Shown: positions 1 through 8,529, numbered from the stretch's first letter. The stretch is DNA of 22,687 nucleotides from UBA5976 sp037137575 (GCA_037137575.1 JBAXKB010000015.1:1-22687), one strand, 5' to 3'. The notes: a model not told the origin generated them from the letters alone. Numbers and translations are program-made.

Positions 1-560
1 GTGTCGTGGTTTGCTCCTTCAGTGTTATCGAAGTGTGGAATCACGGCTGCTTTAAGCCCTGTGTGCGTCTCCAGAATATTTAGACCAGTTAGCCAAAATG
101 GTTTCTGCCCGACTTTATAAATTTCATAAACAGGCACGGTATGCGAACCAAGCGTGAGCGCAGCAGCTGAAGCAAACACAACTGATCCGCGACTAAGTAC
201 GTCACTTATATGATTTGCTAGGCCAGAGTTCAGCCAAGTAGTTAATGCATAAGTTGGGCTACCAGGACCAGCGAATAACCACTGTGCTTGTTTGATAGCT
301 GCAACTGCCCGGGCAATCGTGACTTCAGGCTCAGTATCTGTGCGCATGGAAACCAGTTGAATATCGCGACCTACTGAATTTTTAAAGTACTCAACAATTC
401 GCGCGCTTAACTCATCGGCATTTTCTTGAAAGCCAAAAGGTGTATCTAGAAAGACTGACGCTTGCTCCCCAGCTGGCACATTGGCCAAAATCTTCTGATG
501 TGGGGTGACCATAGTTGGGCTGGTTTCCCCGCTACCCAGAATCACAAGTTGTCTAGTCAC
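1..560 (-). CDS. Peptidase S51-like / type 1 glutamine amidotransferase-fold protein (3' end outside window)
   Basis: The first 186 codons of a gene that runs off the left edge. The reading frame is open from a GTG at 560. The product starts with an LVILGSGET strand-loop, then has a GPGSPTYAL loop, a FASAAALTLG nucleophile-elbow-like segment and an IPHFDNTEG segment. This layout is that of the class I glutamine amidotransferase-like superfamily, close to peptidase E/cyanophycinase (S51); actinobacterial members are often annotated only as hypothetical. The elbow reads A-S-A-A rather than G-x-S-A-G, so peptidase activity is uncertain. An upstream ATG at 576 is out of frame. CAAGAT at 567-572 (read on minus) ends 6 nt before the GTG, which fits a leaderless start. 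It is divergent from ppk. Fold is fairly sure; function is unknown. Confidence 0.72.
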   Translation of the reverse strand, partial: MTRQLVILGSGETSPTMVTPHQKILANVPAGEQASVFLDTPFGFQENADELSARIVEYFKNSVGRDIQLVSMRTDTEPEVTIARAVAAIKQAQWLFAGPGSPTYALTTWLNSGLANHISDVLSRGSVVFASAAALTLGSHTVPVYEIYKVGQKPFWLTGLNILETHTGLKAAVIPHFDNTEGANHD

Positions 561-668
561 GCTTAAATCTTGGCATTTATAGGCACATTCGTCATATCGT
601 GTGTGGTAAATACGCTGTGGGCGTTAACCAACTAGACCTTGTTAACCTTCCTATGCCAACCTTTACCT
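561..668. promoter_or_regulatory. Divergent control region between the S51-like gene and ppk
   Basis: A 108-bp spacer with no gene. The ppk side carries two GTTAACC words (623-629 and 641-647, 18-bp period). It also has an imperfect tandem pair, AACCTTCCTATG at 644-655 and AACCTTTACCTATG at 658-671, the second of which contains the ppk ATG. GTTAACC is one mismatch from the GTTCACC unit of actinobacterial PHO boxes, but the period differs from the usual 11 bp, so Pho control is only a suggestion. The minus-strand side has a TATAAAT (rc) around 576-582 and CAAGAT (rc) at 567-572 as possible -10 elements. Confidence 0.4.
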
Positions 669-2828
669 ATGACAACTCCAGATACCTTGCGCGAATCATC
701 AGGTGATCTGCCTGCAGATCGCTTTCTAGATCGTGAATTGTCTTGGCTTGCCTTCAATAAGCGCGTCCTTGAATTAGCGCAAGATCAGGATTTACCGTTG
801 CTGGAACGGGTTAAATACCTCTCAATTTTTGCTAGCAACCTAGACGAATTCTTCATGGTTCGAGTTGCCGGACTCAAACGTCGAATCGCAACTGGTATCG
901 CCGTTAAGTCTGCCAGTGGCAGTATGCCAGTTGAAGTGCATGAAACAGTACTTGCTCGTAGTCACGAACTTATGACAGAGCAATCACACATCTTTAGATC
1001 TGAGTTACTGCCGGCATTAGTTGCAAATGGCATTGAAATTTTACGTTGGGAAGAGCTAACTCCAGACGAGCAAGATACTCTGACAAAACTTTTCAATGAA
1101 CAGGTGTTCCCAGTTTTGACTCCGCTGGCTGTAGACCCATCGCATCCGTTCCCCTACATCTCTGGTTTATCACTGAATCTGGCAATTCTTGTCCGTAATC
1201 CGCAGACACAGAATGAACTGTTTGCCCGCGTTAAAGTACCACCTTCTCTGCCGCGTTTTTTGCAAGCAAATAAGCAGCGACTCGTCCCACTCGAAGATGT
1301 GATTGCGGCGCATTCTCAAATGCTTTTCCCTGGCATGGAAGTTGTACAGCAGCACACATTCCGCGTTACACGTAATGAAGACTTAGAAGTCGAGGAAGAT
1401 GACGCCGAGAATTTACTTCAAGCTTTAGAGCGTGAACTAATGCGTCGTCGGTTTGGTCCACCTGTTCGGCTCGAAGTCGAAGATTCAGTGGACGAACACG
1501 TTCTAGAACTTTTGATTAGTGAGCTTGGCATAACCGAGAATGAAGTTTTTCGCCTTGAGGGGCCACTCGACCTAAAGTCCTTGATGGAGCTTTTCTCGCT
1601 AAACCGGGGCGATTTAAAGCTGCCGCCATTTGTTGCGCATACCAGCACCGCACTAGCAGCAGTTGAATCGGCCAGCGCGCCAAATGTTCTTGAGATTATG
1701 CGCAACCGCGATGTCCTTCTTCATCATCCATACGATTCATTTTCAACAAGTATGCAACTATTTTTGGAACAGGCATCTGAAGACCCGCATGTACTTGCGA
1801 TCAAGCAGACGCTCTACCGAACATCTGGTGATTCTCCGATTGTTGACGCTCTCATCAATGCAGCTGAGATGGGCAAGCAAGTTCTTGCTGTCGTTGAAAT
1901 TAAGGCACGTTTTGATGAGCAAAATAACATCGATTGGGCCCGCAAACTTGAAGAAGCTGGCGTCCATGTTGTTTATGGCCTAGTCGGGTTAAAGACGCAC
2001 GCAAAACTTTGTATGGTTGTGCGCAGCGACGCTGGAAAACTGCGCAGATATGTGCACATCGGTACCGGTAATTACAATCCAAAGACTGCGCGTATGTACG
2101 AAGATTTTGGTTTGCTAACAACCAACCCAGAAATTGGTGAAGACGTAGCGGGTTTGTTTAACCATCTATCCGGGTACGCAACCCAGGGCGAATACCACCG
2201 CTTGCTTGTTGCACCGGGGGCATTACGCGAAGGACTTGTTGAACGCATCGAACGCGAAGCTCAATTCGCAAACGCTGGCCAAACTGCGCAAATTAGAATC
2301 AAGTGCAATTCAATGGTCGACGAGGTTATCATCGATGCGCTTTACCGAGCCTCACAAGCCGGCGTGAAGGTAGAAGTGTTAGTTCGTGGAATTTGCGCGC
2401 TCCGACCTGGCGTATCTGGGCTTTCCGAAAACATTAAGGTGCGTTCGGTTCTTGGTCGCTTCCTTGAACACAGCCGAGTATTTGAATTCAACAATGGTGG
2501 TGAACTGGAATCGTGGATTGGCTCCGCTGACATGATGCATCGAAATCTTGATCGTCGAGTTGAATGTTTAGTCCGGCTCGGCGATTCAGATGCACAGACC
2601 GTTAAACAAGTTCTTGACCTCGGACTTTCAGACTCGAGCGCATCATGGCACTTAGACCAAGATGGTGAATGGATTCGTCATTATCTGGATTCTGCTGGTG
2701 AAACTCTGCCTGACTATCAGGAGCAGCTGATTGCCCTTCACCCTACTAACCGTGCACAGGTTTCAACTTCATCTCCACGTAAGTTGGAAAACATCCTAAA
2801 CAGAGTAGGCATACGCAGTGTTCGATGA
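669..2828 (+). CDS. ppk: Polyphosphate kinase 1
   Basis: Reversibly transfers the gamma-phosphate of ATP to inorganic polyphosphate. The 719-aa product has the full PPK1 layout: an N domain starting FLDRELSWLAFNKRV and containing SNLDEFFMVRVAGL, a central head domain, then two phospholipase-D-like C domains. The autophosphorylated histidine is His444 in VGLKTHAKL; the second conserved histidine is His601 in GRFLEHSR. GTGNYNPKTAR and GSADMMHRNLDRR are also present. The frame can be extended to a TTG at 639, but the ATG at 669 gives a normal N-terminus and fits the sequence shared with the metallophosphoesterase start. The gene overlaps the following mutT1-like gene by 11 bp, so the two are probably co-transcribed and coupled. 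The ppk-mutT1 pairing is familiar from mycobacteria. Nothing looks truncated. Confidence 0.96.
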   Translation: MTTPDTLRESSGDLPADRFLDRELSWLAFNKRVLELAQDQDLPLLERVKYLSIFASNLDEFFMVRVAGLKRRIATGIAVKSASGSMPVEVHETVLARSHELMTEQSHIFRSELLPALVANGIEILRWEELTPDEQDTLTKLFNEQVFPVLTPLAVDPSHPFPYISGLSLNLAILVRNPQTQNELFARVKVPPSLPRFLQANKQRLVPLEDVIAAHSQMLFPGMEVVQQHTFRVTRNEDLEVEEDDAENLLQALERELMRRRFGPPVRLEVEDSVDEHVLELLISELGITENEVFRLEGPLDLKSLMELFSLNRGDLKLPPFVAHTSTALAAVESASAPNVLEIMRNRDVLLHHPYDSFSTSMQLFLEQASEDPHVLAIKQTLYRTSGDSPIVDALINAAEMGKQVLAVVEIKARFDEQNNIDWARKLEEAGVHVVYGLVGLKTHAKLCMVVRSDAGKLRRYVHIGTGNYNPKTARMYEDFGLLTTNPEIGEDVAGLFNHLSGYATQGEYHRLLVAPGALREGLVERIEREAQFANAGQTAQIRIKCNSMVDEVIIDALYRASQAGVKVEVLVRGICALRPGVSGLSENIKVRSVLGRFLEHSRVFEFNNGGELESWIGSADMMHRNLDRRVECLVRLGDSDAQTVKQVLDLGLSDSSASWHLDQDGEWIRHYLDSAGETLPDYQEQLIALHPTNRAQVSTSSPRKLENILNRVGIRSVR

Positions 2829-3741
2829 TTCCGTTATTGCCTCCGGCGCGGTTCCAACTCGCCAAGGCAAGTCAGGCACTGAATATTTATTAATTCATCG
2901 TGCACATCGATCTGACTGGACTTTTCCTAAAGGCAAAGTAGAACCGGGCGAGCACATAATTTCCGCTGCCATTCGCGAAGTGCGCGAAGAAACTGGTTTT
3001 GCCGTAGTACTAGGGGCCCCACTACCAACCCAGCAGTATCTAGTTAAAGATGTGCCAAAAGCAGTTTTCTATTGGAATGCCACAATTGTTGGCGGAACAT
3101 TCGTGCCAAATGATGAAGTAGATGAAATCGTTTGGTTGCCATTAAACGCAGCGATCAAGAAGCTAACCTACGCACACGATGCAGACGTTTTGCGGGCCGC
3201 CTCGCAACAAGTTCCAACAACTCCATTCATTGTGCTTCGCCATACCCAAGCCATCAAACGCGCAGAATGGAAACTTTCAAATGATGCGTTATCGGCTAAC
3301 GATGCAAGCCGGCCATTAACAGCGGTCGGGCGAATGCAGGCACACGGACTAAGTACCGTCTTAGCTGCTTTTGGAGTTAATACCATTCATTCATCGGACT
3401 CGAGAAGATGCCGCGACACAGTGGGGCCGTTTGCCAGTGTCAGGAGCATCCCAATCGCACTTGAAGAATCGTTAAGCGAAGAACGACATACTGACAATCC
3501 AGTTAAGGCAAATGAACGGGTTGCCTATCTTGCCGGAACTAGTGACTCACTCGTTTTGTGTACACACCGTCCAGTGATGCCTACAGTTATGCAAGAACTT
3601 TCGGAGAGATTTAGTCTTGCGGCAGAAGTTGAAGATGCATTCGACCCGACATTGGCACCTGGTGCTTACGTGATTTATCACCGCGCAAATCATGATTTAC
3701 AAAAAATTGTTGCAGTAGAGCGCCATCGAATAACTGACTAG
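2818..3741 (+). CDS. mutT1: MutT1-type Nudix hydrolase with C-terminal histidine phosphatase domain
   Basis: A 307-aa two-domain protein. A complete Nudix box spans residues 39-61 (G-x5-E-x7-REVREETGF), the Mg-binding site for nucleoside-diphosphate-X hydrolysis. The C-terminal half resembles histidine phosphatases: LRHTQA with His142 (T replaces the G of the usual RHG), SSDSRRCRDT, and a late CTHRP containing the second histidine. Mycobacterial MutT1 has the same architecture and hydrolyses 8-oxo-dGTP/GTP and diadenosine polyphosphates, so nucleotide-pool sanitation is the likely role; the substrate is inferred. The start is a GTG inside the last codons of ppk (11-bp overlap); no ATG is in frame nearby. 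It converges on glgC with only 2 bp between the stop codons, leaving no room for a dedicated terminator. Confidence 0.9.
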   Translation: MFDDSVIASGAVPTRQGKSGTEYLLIHRAHRSDWTFPKGKVEPGEHIISAAIREVREETGFAVVLGAPLPTQQYLVKDVPKAVFYWNATIVGGTFVPNDEVDEIVWLPLNAAIKKLTYAHDADVLRAASQQVPTTPFIVLRHTQAIKRAEWKLSNDALSANDASRPLTAVGRMQAHGLSTVLAAFGVNTIHSSDSRRCRDTVGPFASVRSIPIALEESLSEERHTDNPVKANERVAYLAGTSDSLVLCTHRPVMPTVMQELSERFSLAAEVEDAFDPTLAPGAYVIYHRANHDLQKIVAVERHRITD

Positions 3742-3743
3742 CT

Positions 3744-4964
3744 TTAAAGAACTTGCTGCCCTTTACCAAGTACAACAATTCCGCCTTCACTTACGGTGTA
3801 GCGCTGACGATCTAAATCAATATCAACACCAATCTGTGCGCCATCAGGCACAATGATGTTTTTATCGAGGATTGCGTTTCGAATTACAGCGCCACGACCA
3901 ACGCGAACGCCAGGCATCAGCACAGTGCCATCGACGTAGGCGCCCTCTTCTACCCGAACGGCATTTGCAACTACTGAGTTTCGAACATGCGCGCCAGCCA
4001 GAATGGATCCCGCACCAACAATGGATTCATGAGCGGTTCCGCCCTGAACAAACTTTGCTGGCGCAAGAGATGGCATGCTTGTCAAGATCGGCCAATGATC
4101 GTTGTAGAGATTGAAAATTGGATGGACTGAAACAAGATCCATGTGAGCTTCGTGATATGTGTCAAGAGTTCCAACATCGCGCCAATACCCACGATCACGG
4201 GTGGTAGCACCAGGAACTTCGTTCAGATCGAAATCGTAAACCGCGGCTTCACCAGCTGCTGTCATCATCGGAATAATGTTGGTTCCCATATCGTGAATTG
4301 AATTTTCGTCTGCTGCATCTTTTTGTAGCGCTGCGATTAATGCATCGGTATTAAAAATGTAGTTACCCATTGACGCATAGGACTGATCGGGTGAACCTGG
4401 GATGGTTGGCGGGTTAGCTGGCTTCTCGTGGAAGCGAGTAATGCGCTGGCCCGATTCATCAGTTTCGATTACGCCGAATTCAGATGCAGAATCTTTGGAA
4501 ACGCGAATACCCGCGACAGTAACACTTGCACCAGATGCGATGTGCGCCTCCAACATTTGTGAAGCGTCCATGCGATAAACGTGATCAGCGCCGAAGACCA
4601 AGATGTAATCAGGAAGTGAATCGTAAACCAAGTTAAGGCTCTGAAAAATTGCATCGGCTGAACCGGTGTACCAACGTGGCCCTAGTCGCTGTTGCGCAGG
4701 AACAGAGGTTACGAAGTCGCCAAGCAACGTACCAACTTGCCATGAGGTTGTGATGTGTCTATCAAGTGAATGTGATTTGTACTGAGTCAAAACACAAATT
4801 CGCAAGAAACCTGCGTTAACTAGGTTTGAAAGTACAAAGTCAATTAGTCGATATGACCCACCGAATGGCACTGCAGGCTTGGCTCGGTCCGCAGTTAGTG
4901 GCATCAGTCTTTTGCCCTCGCCACCGGCGAGAACCATACTGAGAACATTTTGACGACGGCGCAC
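3744..4964 (-). CDS. glgC: Glucose-1-phosphate adenylyltransferase (ADP-glucose pyrophosphorylase)
   Basis: Makes ADP-glucose from ATP and glucose-1-phosphate, the committed step to glycogen and related alpha-glucans. The 406-aa protein has the nucleotidyltransferase signature GGEGKRL at 14-20, then KPAVPFGGSYRLIDFVLSN, WYTGSADAIFQ near 98-108, FGADHVYRMD near 124-133 and FHEKP at 178-182. A C-terminal left-handed beta-helix region (repeats such as GAGSILAGAHVRNSVV) forms the regulatory domain. The GTG start is supported by a TAGGCT hexamer ending 6 nt upstream, which predicts a leaderless mRNA; the next in-frame start, codon 10, would cut into the first strand. It is divergent from glgA across 34 bp, an arrangement also found in mycobacteria. 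Length is normal for the family. Confidence 0.97.
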   Translation of the reverse strand: MRRRQNVLSMVLAGGEGKRLMPLTADRAKPAVPFGGSYRLIDFVLSNLVNAGFLRICVLTQYKSHSLDRHITTSWQVGTLLGDFVTSVPAQQRLGPRWYTGSADAIFQSLNLVYDSLPDYILVFGADHVYRMDASQMLEAHIASGASVTVAGIRVSKDSASEFGVIETDESGQRITRFHEKPANPPTIPGSPDQSYASMGNYIFNTDALIAALQKDAADENSIHDMGTNIIPMMTAAGEAAVYDFDLNEVPGATTRDRGYWRDVGTLDTYHEAHMDLVSVHPIFNLYNDHWPILTSMPSLAPAKFVQGGTAHESIVGAGSILAGAHVRNSVVANAVRVEEGAYVDGTVLMPGVRVGRGAVIRNAILDKNIIVPDGAQIGVDIDLDRQRYTVSEGGIVVLGKGQQVL

Positions 4965-4998
4965 AGCCCTAGCCTAGTCAAAGGTCTAGGCTTACAGT
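4965..4998. promoter_or_regulatory. Back-to-back leaderless promoters of glgC and glgA
   Basis: The whole 34-bp intergene is nearly symmetrical. AGCCTAG (4971-4977) and CTAGGCT (4986-4992) are perfect inverted 7-mers around an 8-nt centre. On plus, TAGGCT (4987-4992) is followed by 6 nt and the glgA GTG at 4999. On minus, TAGGCT (4976 to 4971) is followed by 6 nt and the glgC GTG at 4964. Each half fits an actinobacterial TANNNT -10 with transcription starting on the start codon. Any -35 would lie inside the opposite gene. Confidence 0.65.
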
Positions 4999-6153
4999 GT
5001 GCGCATATCAATAGTTACTCGAGAATGGCCACCGGATGTTTACGGTGGCGCCGGTGTTCATGTGGAACACCTGGTCCACGAACTACGAAAACTAATCGAT
5101 GTTGATGTGCACTGCTTCGGCGCTGATAAGACAGGAGCTACCTCCTACCCGGTACCGGCCAATTTGAGTTCAGCCAATCCCGCAGTGCAAACTCTTGGAA
5201 TTAACCTGGAAATGCTAGGAAATTTTGCTGATTCGCAGGTTGTTCATACCCACACTTGGTACGCGAACATGGCGGGCCACTTAGGCGGATTGCTGCACGG
5301 ACTACCTCATGTTGTTACCGCTCACTCGCTAGAGCCAAGGCGTCCTTGGAAGGCAGAACAACTAGGTGGCGGCTACCAGATTTCCTCGTGGGCCGAACGC
5401 ACAGCCTACGACGCAGCAGATGCTGTGATCGCAGTTAGTAACGGCATGCGCGCTGACATCCTCGACTGCTACCCAGAGCTTGACCCCGCAAAAGTAAAAG
5501 TAATTTACAACGGTATTGATACTCAAGCGATTAAACCTGTGTCTGACACCTCAGCGCTGACTGCAAATGGCATTGATCCGCAGCGGCCATACGCGCTATT
5601 CGTTGGACGAATTACCCGACAAAAAGGCATCATGCATCTATTACGTGCTGCCGAACAGTTGCCCGAAAATATTGCACTTGTTGTTTGTGCATCTTCGCCT
5701 GATACGCCTGAACTCGGTGAAGAAGTCTCTGCGCAAATCGCCAAACTCGCGCAAACTCGCACTGGGGTGCACTGGATTAAAGACCAACTACCACGTCCTG
5801 AACTCATCCAAGTACTTTCACATGCAGCAGTTTTTGCTTGCCCATCAATTTATGAACCGCTTGGCATTGTGAACCTAGAAGCCATGGCTTGTGAAATACC
5901 TGTTGTAGCAAGTGACGTCGGTGGAATTCCAGAAGTTGTGGTTGATGGAATTACGGGCTTACTTGTGCATTATGAAGAAACAGAAGCGGTTAAATTTGAA
6001 AATGACTTTGCCCACGCTTTAATCAAGGTTTTGACAGACCCAATTAAGGCTAAGCAAATGGGTCTAGCTGGACGCGACCGAGCCATTAGAGATTTTGGTT
6101 GGGACAAAATTGCAAAGCAAACAATTGAGATTTATCAAAGCGTTCAGCGCTAA
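4999..6153 (+). CDS. glgA: GT4-family glycogen synthase / maltose-1-phosphate synthase (GlgA/GlgM type)
   Basis: An ADP-glucose-using glycosyltransferase of 384 aa. It belongs to the short actinobacterial GT4 type, not the longer GT5 bacterial GlgA. The GT-B fold starts MRISIVTREWPPDVYGGAGVHV with the acceptor-side glycine-rich loop. HTHTWYANMAG and VTAHSLEPRRPWK follow. The donor-site FVGRITRQKG puts Arg204 and Lys209 at the phosphate site, and E286-x7-E294 (YEPLGIVNLEA) is the GT4 signature. The mycobacterial counterpart makes alpha-maltose-1-phosphate from ADP-glucose and glucose-1-phosphate to feed GlgE, so glgM may be the better name; substrate choice cannot be read from sequence. Next to glgC, it spends what GlgC makes. 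The GTG start fits the TAGGCT element 6 nt upstream. Confidence 0.92.
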   Translation: MRISIVTREWPPDVYGGAGVHVEHLVHELRKLIDVDVHCFGADKTGATSYPVPANLSSANPAVQTLGINLEMLGNFADSQVVHTHTWYANMAGHLGGLLHGLPHVVTAHSLEPRRPWKAEQLGGGYQISSWAERTAYDAADAVIAVSNGMRADILDCYPELDPAKVKVIYNGIDTQAIKPVSDTSALTANGIDPQRPYALFVGRITRQKGIMHLLRAAEQLPENIALVVCASSPDTPELGEEVSAQIAKLAQTRTGVHWIKDQLPRPELIQVLSHAAVFACPSIYEPLGIVNLEAMACEIPVVASDVGGIPEVVVDGITGLLVHYEETEAVKFENDFAHALIKVLTDPIKAKQMGLAGRDRAIRDFGWDKIAKQTIEIYQSVQR

Positions 6154-6202
6154 TTAAGTTCAAGCAAATTTGTGGCGAAATCTTCCGAATCAAAATTAAG
6201 AA

Positions 6203-7099
6203 TTATTGAAAGCGTTTTCCAGTTAATGTTTCGTAAGCCTGGATGTAACGTTCACGAGTTTTTTCAACAACCTCATCTGGAAGCGGTGGCGGAGTTGCCC
6301 CAGAATCTTTAACCCAACCTGAATCTTCTGAAAGCAACCAATTGCGAACAAATTGCTTATCGTAAGAAAGTTGTGCTTGCCCAGGAACCCATTGCTCGGC
6401 TGGCCAAAATCGTGAAGAGTCTGGAGTCAATACTTCATCAGCAAGCACAATGTGTTTGCTGTTTGCGCCTTTGATGCCAAGGCCAAATTCGAATTTGGTA
6501 TCAGCCAAAATAATGCCGCGTCTTAACGCAATATCGGCAGCGGTTTGATAAACACTCATTGTGATTCGGCGAAGCTGTTGCGCTTCTTCTTGGCCAATGG
6601 CAGTCATAACTTCATCGAAAGTAACATTTTCGTCGTGACCACCGACGGGTGCTTTTGTTGCTGGGGTGAAAATTGGCTTCGGTAATAGTGACCCATCGAC
6701 TAGTCCTGGTGGTAAACCCACCCCACAAATGGATTGGGATTTTTTGTAGTCGATCAGCCCTGAACCAGTTAGGTAGCCGCGCGCCACACATTCAATTGGC
6801 AACATCTCTAGGCGCTCGCAAATTGTTGCGCGGCCATTTACTGCAAATGGAACATTAGTTGTGATGATGTGGTTAGGAACAATTCCTTGCAGTCGATCGA
6901 ACCACCACAAAGACATTGCAGTCAGGATGCGACCCTTATCAGGGATTACCGTGGGCAATACGTGATCAAAAGCAGAAATCCGATCCGATACGACAAATAG
7001 CAACTTGCCATCAGGAGTTTCGAATAGATCACGAACTTTTCCTGAATAGATGTGTGTGTACTCGGAATCTAATCCGTAGTTATCACTTGTTATTGTCAC
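6203..7099 (-). CDS. purC: Phosphoribosylaminoimidazole-succinocarboxamide synthase
   Basis: Joins aspartate to CAIR using ATP to give SAICAR, in IMP synthesis. The 298-aa protein has the family N-terminus SGKVRDLFE, FVVSDRISAFDHVLP, RGYLTGSG (SAICAR synthetase signature region), and ADTKFEFG near the C-terminal third. It starts with GTG at 7099 inside the purB stop (GTGA, 4-bp overlap), so it is last in the purD-purB-purC operon and translationally coupled. It converges on glgA; the 49-bp gap 6154-6202 shows no clear terminator hairpin. Confidence 0.97.
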   Translation of the reverse strand: MTITSDNYGLDSEYTHIYSGKVRDLFETPDGKLLFVVSDRISAFDHVLPTVIPDKGRILTAMSLWWFDRLQGIVPNHIITTNVPFAVNGRATICERLEMLPIECVARGYLTGSGLIDYKKSQSICGVGLPPGLVDGSLLPKPIFTPATKAPVGGHDENVTFDEVMTAIGQEEAQQLRRITMSVYQTAADIALRRGIILADTKFEFGLGIKGANSKHIVLADEVLTPDSSRFWPAEQWVPGQAQLSYDKQFVRNWLLSEDSGWVKDSGATPPPLPDEVVEKTRERYIQAYETLTGKRFQ

Positions 7100-8529
7100 A
7101 GGATTGGCTCCGGCCGGTAGGTTGCTGCCTCTGGTGAGGATGAAACTAGTGTGGCAACTTGCTGCGCGATGGAAGCCACCTGCGCGCGAGCTGCTCCAGT
7201 GAACTCAAGTGGTTGTTCAATTAGCGCTGTCAATGCATCAAGGTTTAGGCCAAGTCGACCGTCATTGGCCAACCGAACAATGAGCGCATTCCCATCGCCA
7301 CCTTCGCTAGCGCGCATTTCAAGAGCGACTTGAACGGCATGTTCTTTGATTACTTCGTGCGCAGTTTCACGACCAACGCCATTTCGAACAGCGGCCATCA
7401 GAATTTTAGTTGTTGCCAGGAAAGGCAGGTAACGCTGTAATTCACGATCAATGACTGCAGGGAATGCGCCAAACTCAGCAAGCACAGTCAGCGTGGTTTC
7501 GAATAGCCCATCAAGTGCGAAGAATGCGTCAGGCAAAGCAACACGGCGAACCACTGAACAAGCTACGTCGCCTTCGTTCCACTGTGTACCCGAAAGTTCG
7601 CCGGCCATACTTGCGTAACCACGAAGAATTACGGCAAATCCATTTATCCGCTCACAAGATCGAGTATTCATCTTGTGCGGCATGGCACTTGAACCAACCT
7701 GGCCCTCTTTGAAACCTTCAGTTACCAGTTCATGCCCGGCCATCAAACGAATAGTTGTAGCCAAACTGCTTGGTCCAGCCGCAACCTGCACTAATGCTGT
7801 GATGGTGTCGTAATCAACTGAACGTGGGTAAACCTGGCCAACGCTGGTTAGAACATTTGCAAAACCTAAATGGCTTGCCACATTTTGTTCTAGTGCTTGT
7901 AACTTGTCTGCATCGCCGCCAAGTAGGTCAAGCATGTCTTGTGCGGTACCAACTGGGCCTTTAATTCCACGAAGAGGATAACGTGCGATTAGCTCATCTA
8001 ACCGTGCGATAGAAATTAAAAGTTCGTCAGCGGCTGATGCAAATCGCTTGCCCAAAGTTGTTGTTTGCGCCGCCACATTGTGGCTCCGCCCTGTTAGCGC
8101 AACATCGGTGTAACGCACAGCAAGTTCAGCTAACACGGCCGCAGTTGCTACTGCTTTAACTCGAATCAGTTTTAGCGACTGGACGACTTGGAGTTGCTCA
8201 ACGTTTTCAGTTAAGTCACGACTCGTCATGCCTTTGTGAATATGTTCGTGACCCGCAAGTGCGCAAAACTCTTCGATTCGAGCTTTAACATCATGACGCG
8301 TGCTCGCTTCACGAGCAGCAATACTTGTCAGATCTACATCGTTTATTACTCGTTGATAATCTTCTATAACACCTGCTGGGATATCAATACCGAGACTTTG
8401 CTGCGCCTGCATAACAGCAACCCACAGCTGACGTTCCGCTATGACTTTATTTGTTGGCGACCAGATTGTTGCCATGTCTGTTGATGCATAACGACTTGCA
8501 AGAATATTTGGAATATTTGGTTTTGTCAT
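7096..8529 (-). CDS. purB: Adenylosuccinate lyase
   Basis: Releases fumarate from SAICAR and from adenylosuccinate, so it acts twice in purine synthesis. The 477-aa product belongs to the fumarase/aspartase superfamily. The signature loop SSAMPHKMN begins at Ser280-Ser281, containing the catalytic serine. The conserved histidine is His150 in TGRSHNVAAQ, and MTSRDLTENV lies at about 101-110. The ATG overlaps the purD stop (ATGA), and its own stop overlaps the purC GTG. It makes the substrate of no neighbour but uses the purC product directly. Length and motifs are normal. Confidence 0.97.
   Translation of the reverse strand: MTKPNIPNILASRYASTDMATIWSPTNKVIAERQLWVAVMQAQQSLGIDIPAGVIEDYQRVINDVDLTSIAAREASTRHDVKARIEEFCALAGHEHIHKGMTSRDLTENVEQLQVVQSLKLIRVKAVATAAVLAELAVRYTDVALTGRSHNVAAQTTTLGKRFASAADELLISIARLDELIARYPLRGIKGPVGTAQDMLDLLGGDADKLQALEQNVASHLGFANVLTSVGQVYPRSVDYDTITALVQVAAGPSSLATTIRLMAGHELVTEGFKEGQVGSSAMPHKMNTRSCERINGFAVILRGYASMAGELSGTQWNEGDVACSVVRRVALPDAFFALDGLFETTLTVLAEFGAFPAVIDRELQRYLPFLATTKILMAAVRNGVGRETAHEVIKEHAVQVALEMRASEGGDGNALIVRLANDGRLGLNLDALTALIEQPLEFTGAARAQVASIAQQVATLVSSSPEAATYRPEPIL

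Noticed and set aside
1418..1705. Open frames antisense to or overlapping ppk, and similar ones under purB, lysC, asd and dnaX
   Set aside because: They have no start context and no family features, and lie wholly inside well-identified genes.
6154..6202. A bidirectional terminator between glgA and purC
   Set aside because: The spacer is AT-rich, but I find no stem of useful length.
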